From Paenibacillus sp. FSL H7-0326 (GTDB lineage: Bacteria; Bacillota; Bacilli; Paenibacillales; Paenibacillaceae), in NCBI RefSeq assembly GCF_001955535.1, contig NZ_MPVN01000001.1, positions 1,674,001 through 1,738,000 on the forward strand: 64,000 bases of DNA. Reading direction: 5' to 3'. The notes under the pieces were generated by a model, which saw only the letters and a program-made list of their open reading frames with translations, was not told the DNA's origin and did no database searches. Position 1 is the first letter of the stretch. Each line of letters begins with the position of its first letter. The translations under genes were made by a program, and so were the position numbers. Of the stretch, positions 62,578-64,000 are shown in pieces.

Positions 62578-62615
62578 AAAAAAGCACCCTGCAATAGACT
62601 CCTTCTGCAAGATGC
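62578..62615 (-). terminator. Terminator after the DNA glycosylase gene
   Basis: On the minus strand GCATCTTGCA pairs with TGCAGGGTGC (10 positions, two G:T pairs) and is followed by TTTTTT. It lies 12 bp beyond the gene. Confidence 0.75.
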
Positions 62616-62626
62616 CCTCATTCTGT

Positions 62627-63142
62627 TCAGCTTCTCTCCCGATGAATATAATCGCCAAGCTGCTTATAGATCTCAATAATCTCCGTCATTGGCATTCGCA
62701 CCAGCCCGCTGGAGGAAGGGGCTACAAATTCGTGCATACCTGAGAGATAAGGCTCTGGCTGGAAGCCCCAATGCGCCTTTGACTTTTTGGAATACTGGGC
62801 ATATACACCCTTGCCGACGAAGCAGGCGACTTCCGGTCTGTACTTCTCCAGCTTATTTTTCAGAAGGATTCTGCCTTCCGCATACTCCTCCTTCGTAATA
62901 TCTTCAATGCCTTTCGTCGGTCTTGCCACAATATTGGTAAACCCGTAACCCAGCTTCAGCAAATCTTGGTCTTCCTCCGCTTGATACAGACGAGGTGTTA
63001 GACCCGCCTGATATAGAATCCGGTAAAAATTGTTCCGTGGGTTGGCATAATGATGTCCGGTTTCTCCTGAACGTATGCTTGGGTTAAAGCCGATAAATAC
63101 GATCTGTAGGCCCGGCTCCAAATGATCTAGAATTGCCTCCAT
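62627..63142 (-). CDS. mug: Mismatch-specific uracil/thymine-DNA glycosylase (MUG family)
   Basis: 171 residues from ATG 63142 (AAGGAG 10 nt upstream). MUG motifs: VFIGFNPSIRSGETGHHYANPRNNFYRIL and, in the second half, VAPSSSGLVRMP. The Asn in GFNPS is the catalytic residue position in the family. It removes uracil or thymine opposite guanine during base-excision repair. Monocistronic. The gap 63143-63424 holds only a short palindrome (GATCTACTAGTAGATC) and promoter-like A+T-rich sequence. Confidence 0.88.
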   Translation of the reverse strand: MEAILDHLEPGLQIVFIGFNPSIRSGETGHHYANPRNNFYRILYQAGLTPRLYQAEEDQDLLKLGYGFTNIVARPTKGIEDITKEEYAEGRILLKNKLEKYRPEVACFVGKGVYAQYSKKSKAHWGFQPEPYLSGMHEFVAPSSSGLVRMPMTEIIEIYKQLGDYIHRERS

Positions 63143-63424
63143 ATTTAACAAGCTCCTTAGCTAAAATTTCTACAATGATCTACTAGTAGATCTCTTCTTG
63201 TATTTTTTGGTAAAGTATAGTGAAATAAAGTTTCTGGATTCCATAATACACAATACCCGAACGATGATAAAAGAACCCAAGCTGCTACCAACTTCATTCG
63301 CAACCAAGTGACTGTGAGGAGGAGAATGTAATCTCCACAGCTTATTATTATCACAATGATCTCTCTCATTTAACCCTATGCTAATACATTCCATATAAAA
63401 CAATTGAACTGGAGGCTGATTAAA

Positions 63425-64000
63425 ATGAATATCACTCCGTTACTGAATAAGATAACAGCCCTTCTATCCCCTGTTCCCGGCATCGTCGGTGTCGTTCTCG
63501 GCGGCTCTCGTGCGAGAGGAACCCACCAAGCGGACTCGGATATAGATATCGGCGTATATTACGATTTGAAGTCAGGATTTAGCATTGATGAGATCAATAA
63601 GGCTGTGAAGGATCTAAATGATGAGCCTGTTGACCATCCCATTACACCGATAGGGGGCTGGGGTCCATGGGTCAATGCCGGAGGCTGGTTTGTTATTGAT
63701 GGCTGTCATGTCGATTTGATCCTGCGGGATATGCAGCGTGTGGAGCAAGTCATTCACGATTGTCTTGGCGGAAAAATCAATGCGAATTATCAGCCAGGAC
63801 ATCCTCATGCCTATATGAACGGGATGTACATGGGGGAACTTGCGATTGCTCAAGTTTTGGTTGATTCTGACCACCATCTTGCCTCACTGAAACAACAAAT
63901 TACCCCTTATCCTGGGGCTTGAGTATGATCGATTTCTTTTCGTTTGAAGCTTCCTTCTCCTTAATGCTTGCTCAGAAATATGTCACCAAAGACGACAGCT
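63425..64000 (+). pseudogene. Nucleotidyltransferase-domain protein, frameshifted and cut by window end
   Basis: Starts at ATG 63425 (GGAGG upstream) with the Pol-beta type motif VVLGGSRARGTHQADSDIDIGVYY and a second Asp block HVDLILRD. It stops early at 63920-63922 after ITPYPGA. From about 63910 another frame carries on the expected family sequence (LSMIDFFSFEASFSLMLAQKYV) to the window end. The shift fits loss of one base near 63903-63921. Family members run to about 250-270 residues, so the 165-residue product lacks the helical C-terminal part. It is either a decayed gene or a sequence error. Confidence 0.65.

Noticed and set aside
63157..63403. Small minus-strand ORFs of 70-77 codons
   Set aside because: No ribosome binding site, unusual composition and two overlapping frames; most likely promoter-region DNA of the flanking genes.

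Overview
The window reads as chromosomal DNA of a Gram-positive spore-former of the Paenibacillus/Bacillales type. The evidence is strong AGGAGG-type ribosome binding sites, ATG/GTG/TTG starts, lipobox signal peptides, YesM/YesN-type two-component pairs, CcpA-type cre sites, a Pho-box-like array and many Rho-independent terminators. No rRNA, tRNA, CRISPR array, prophage module or transposase was recognised. Gene content is mostly metabolic, transport and regulatory, and almost all genes look intact.

Layout. 0-10 kb: the end of an HTH regulator, a secreted NlpC/P60 peptidase with a foldable leader, then a sugar-uptake locus. That locus pairs a membrane-tethered sugar-binding sensor, a YesM-like kinase and a YesN-like regulator with a monosaccharide ABC importer (chvE-mmsA-mmsB), with a cre site between the two halves. 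10-18.6 kb: nitroreductase, acyltransferase, a secreted repeat protein next to a 7TMR-DISM histidine kinase, small proteins, a cyclophilin lipoprotein and an SDR dehydrogenase. 18.6-29.8 kb: a complete carbon-phosphorus (C-P) lyase locus on the minus strand, PHP phosphodiesterase-phnF-G-H-I-J-K-M-L-D-C-E-E, headed by a candidate PhoP box. 30-36.5 kb: a YwaF-type membrane protein, a MarR regulator plus ring-cleaving dioxygenase with palindromic operators, aspartase, proline dehydrogenase, a duplicated intergenic repeat and a lipoprotein.

36.6-46 kb: an AbrB-type membrane transporter facing the 5-oxoprolinase operon pxpABC, an M29 aminopeptidase, a DUF1835 protein, and a PucR regulator divergent from alanine dehydrogenase. 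With aspartase and proline dehydrogenase this makes a region rich in amino-acid catabolism. 46-57 kb: an MFS exporter with a divergent AraC regulator, cellobiose 2-epimerase, a Cas4/RecB-like nuclease, an atypical protein kinase, an SRPBCC/AraC pair, a GH5 endoglucanase under a cre site, and an NCS2 purine permease behind an apparent attenuator. 57-64 kb: an AraC regulator divergent from an oxidoreductase and two sugar isomerases, a second tandem repeat array, an NAD-dependent epimerase, a MUG-type DNA glycosylase and a frameshifted nucleotidyltransferase cut by the window end.

The features I judge most worth following are the C-P lyase operon with a PHP enzyme in place of phnP/phnN, the unclassified RNA switch before the NCS2 permease, the two modular intergenic repeat arrays, and the three-component sugar sensor. 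All functional assignments come from motif and family recognition by eye; no database search was run.
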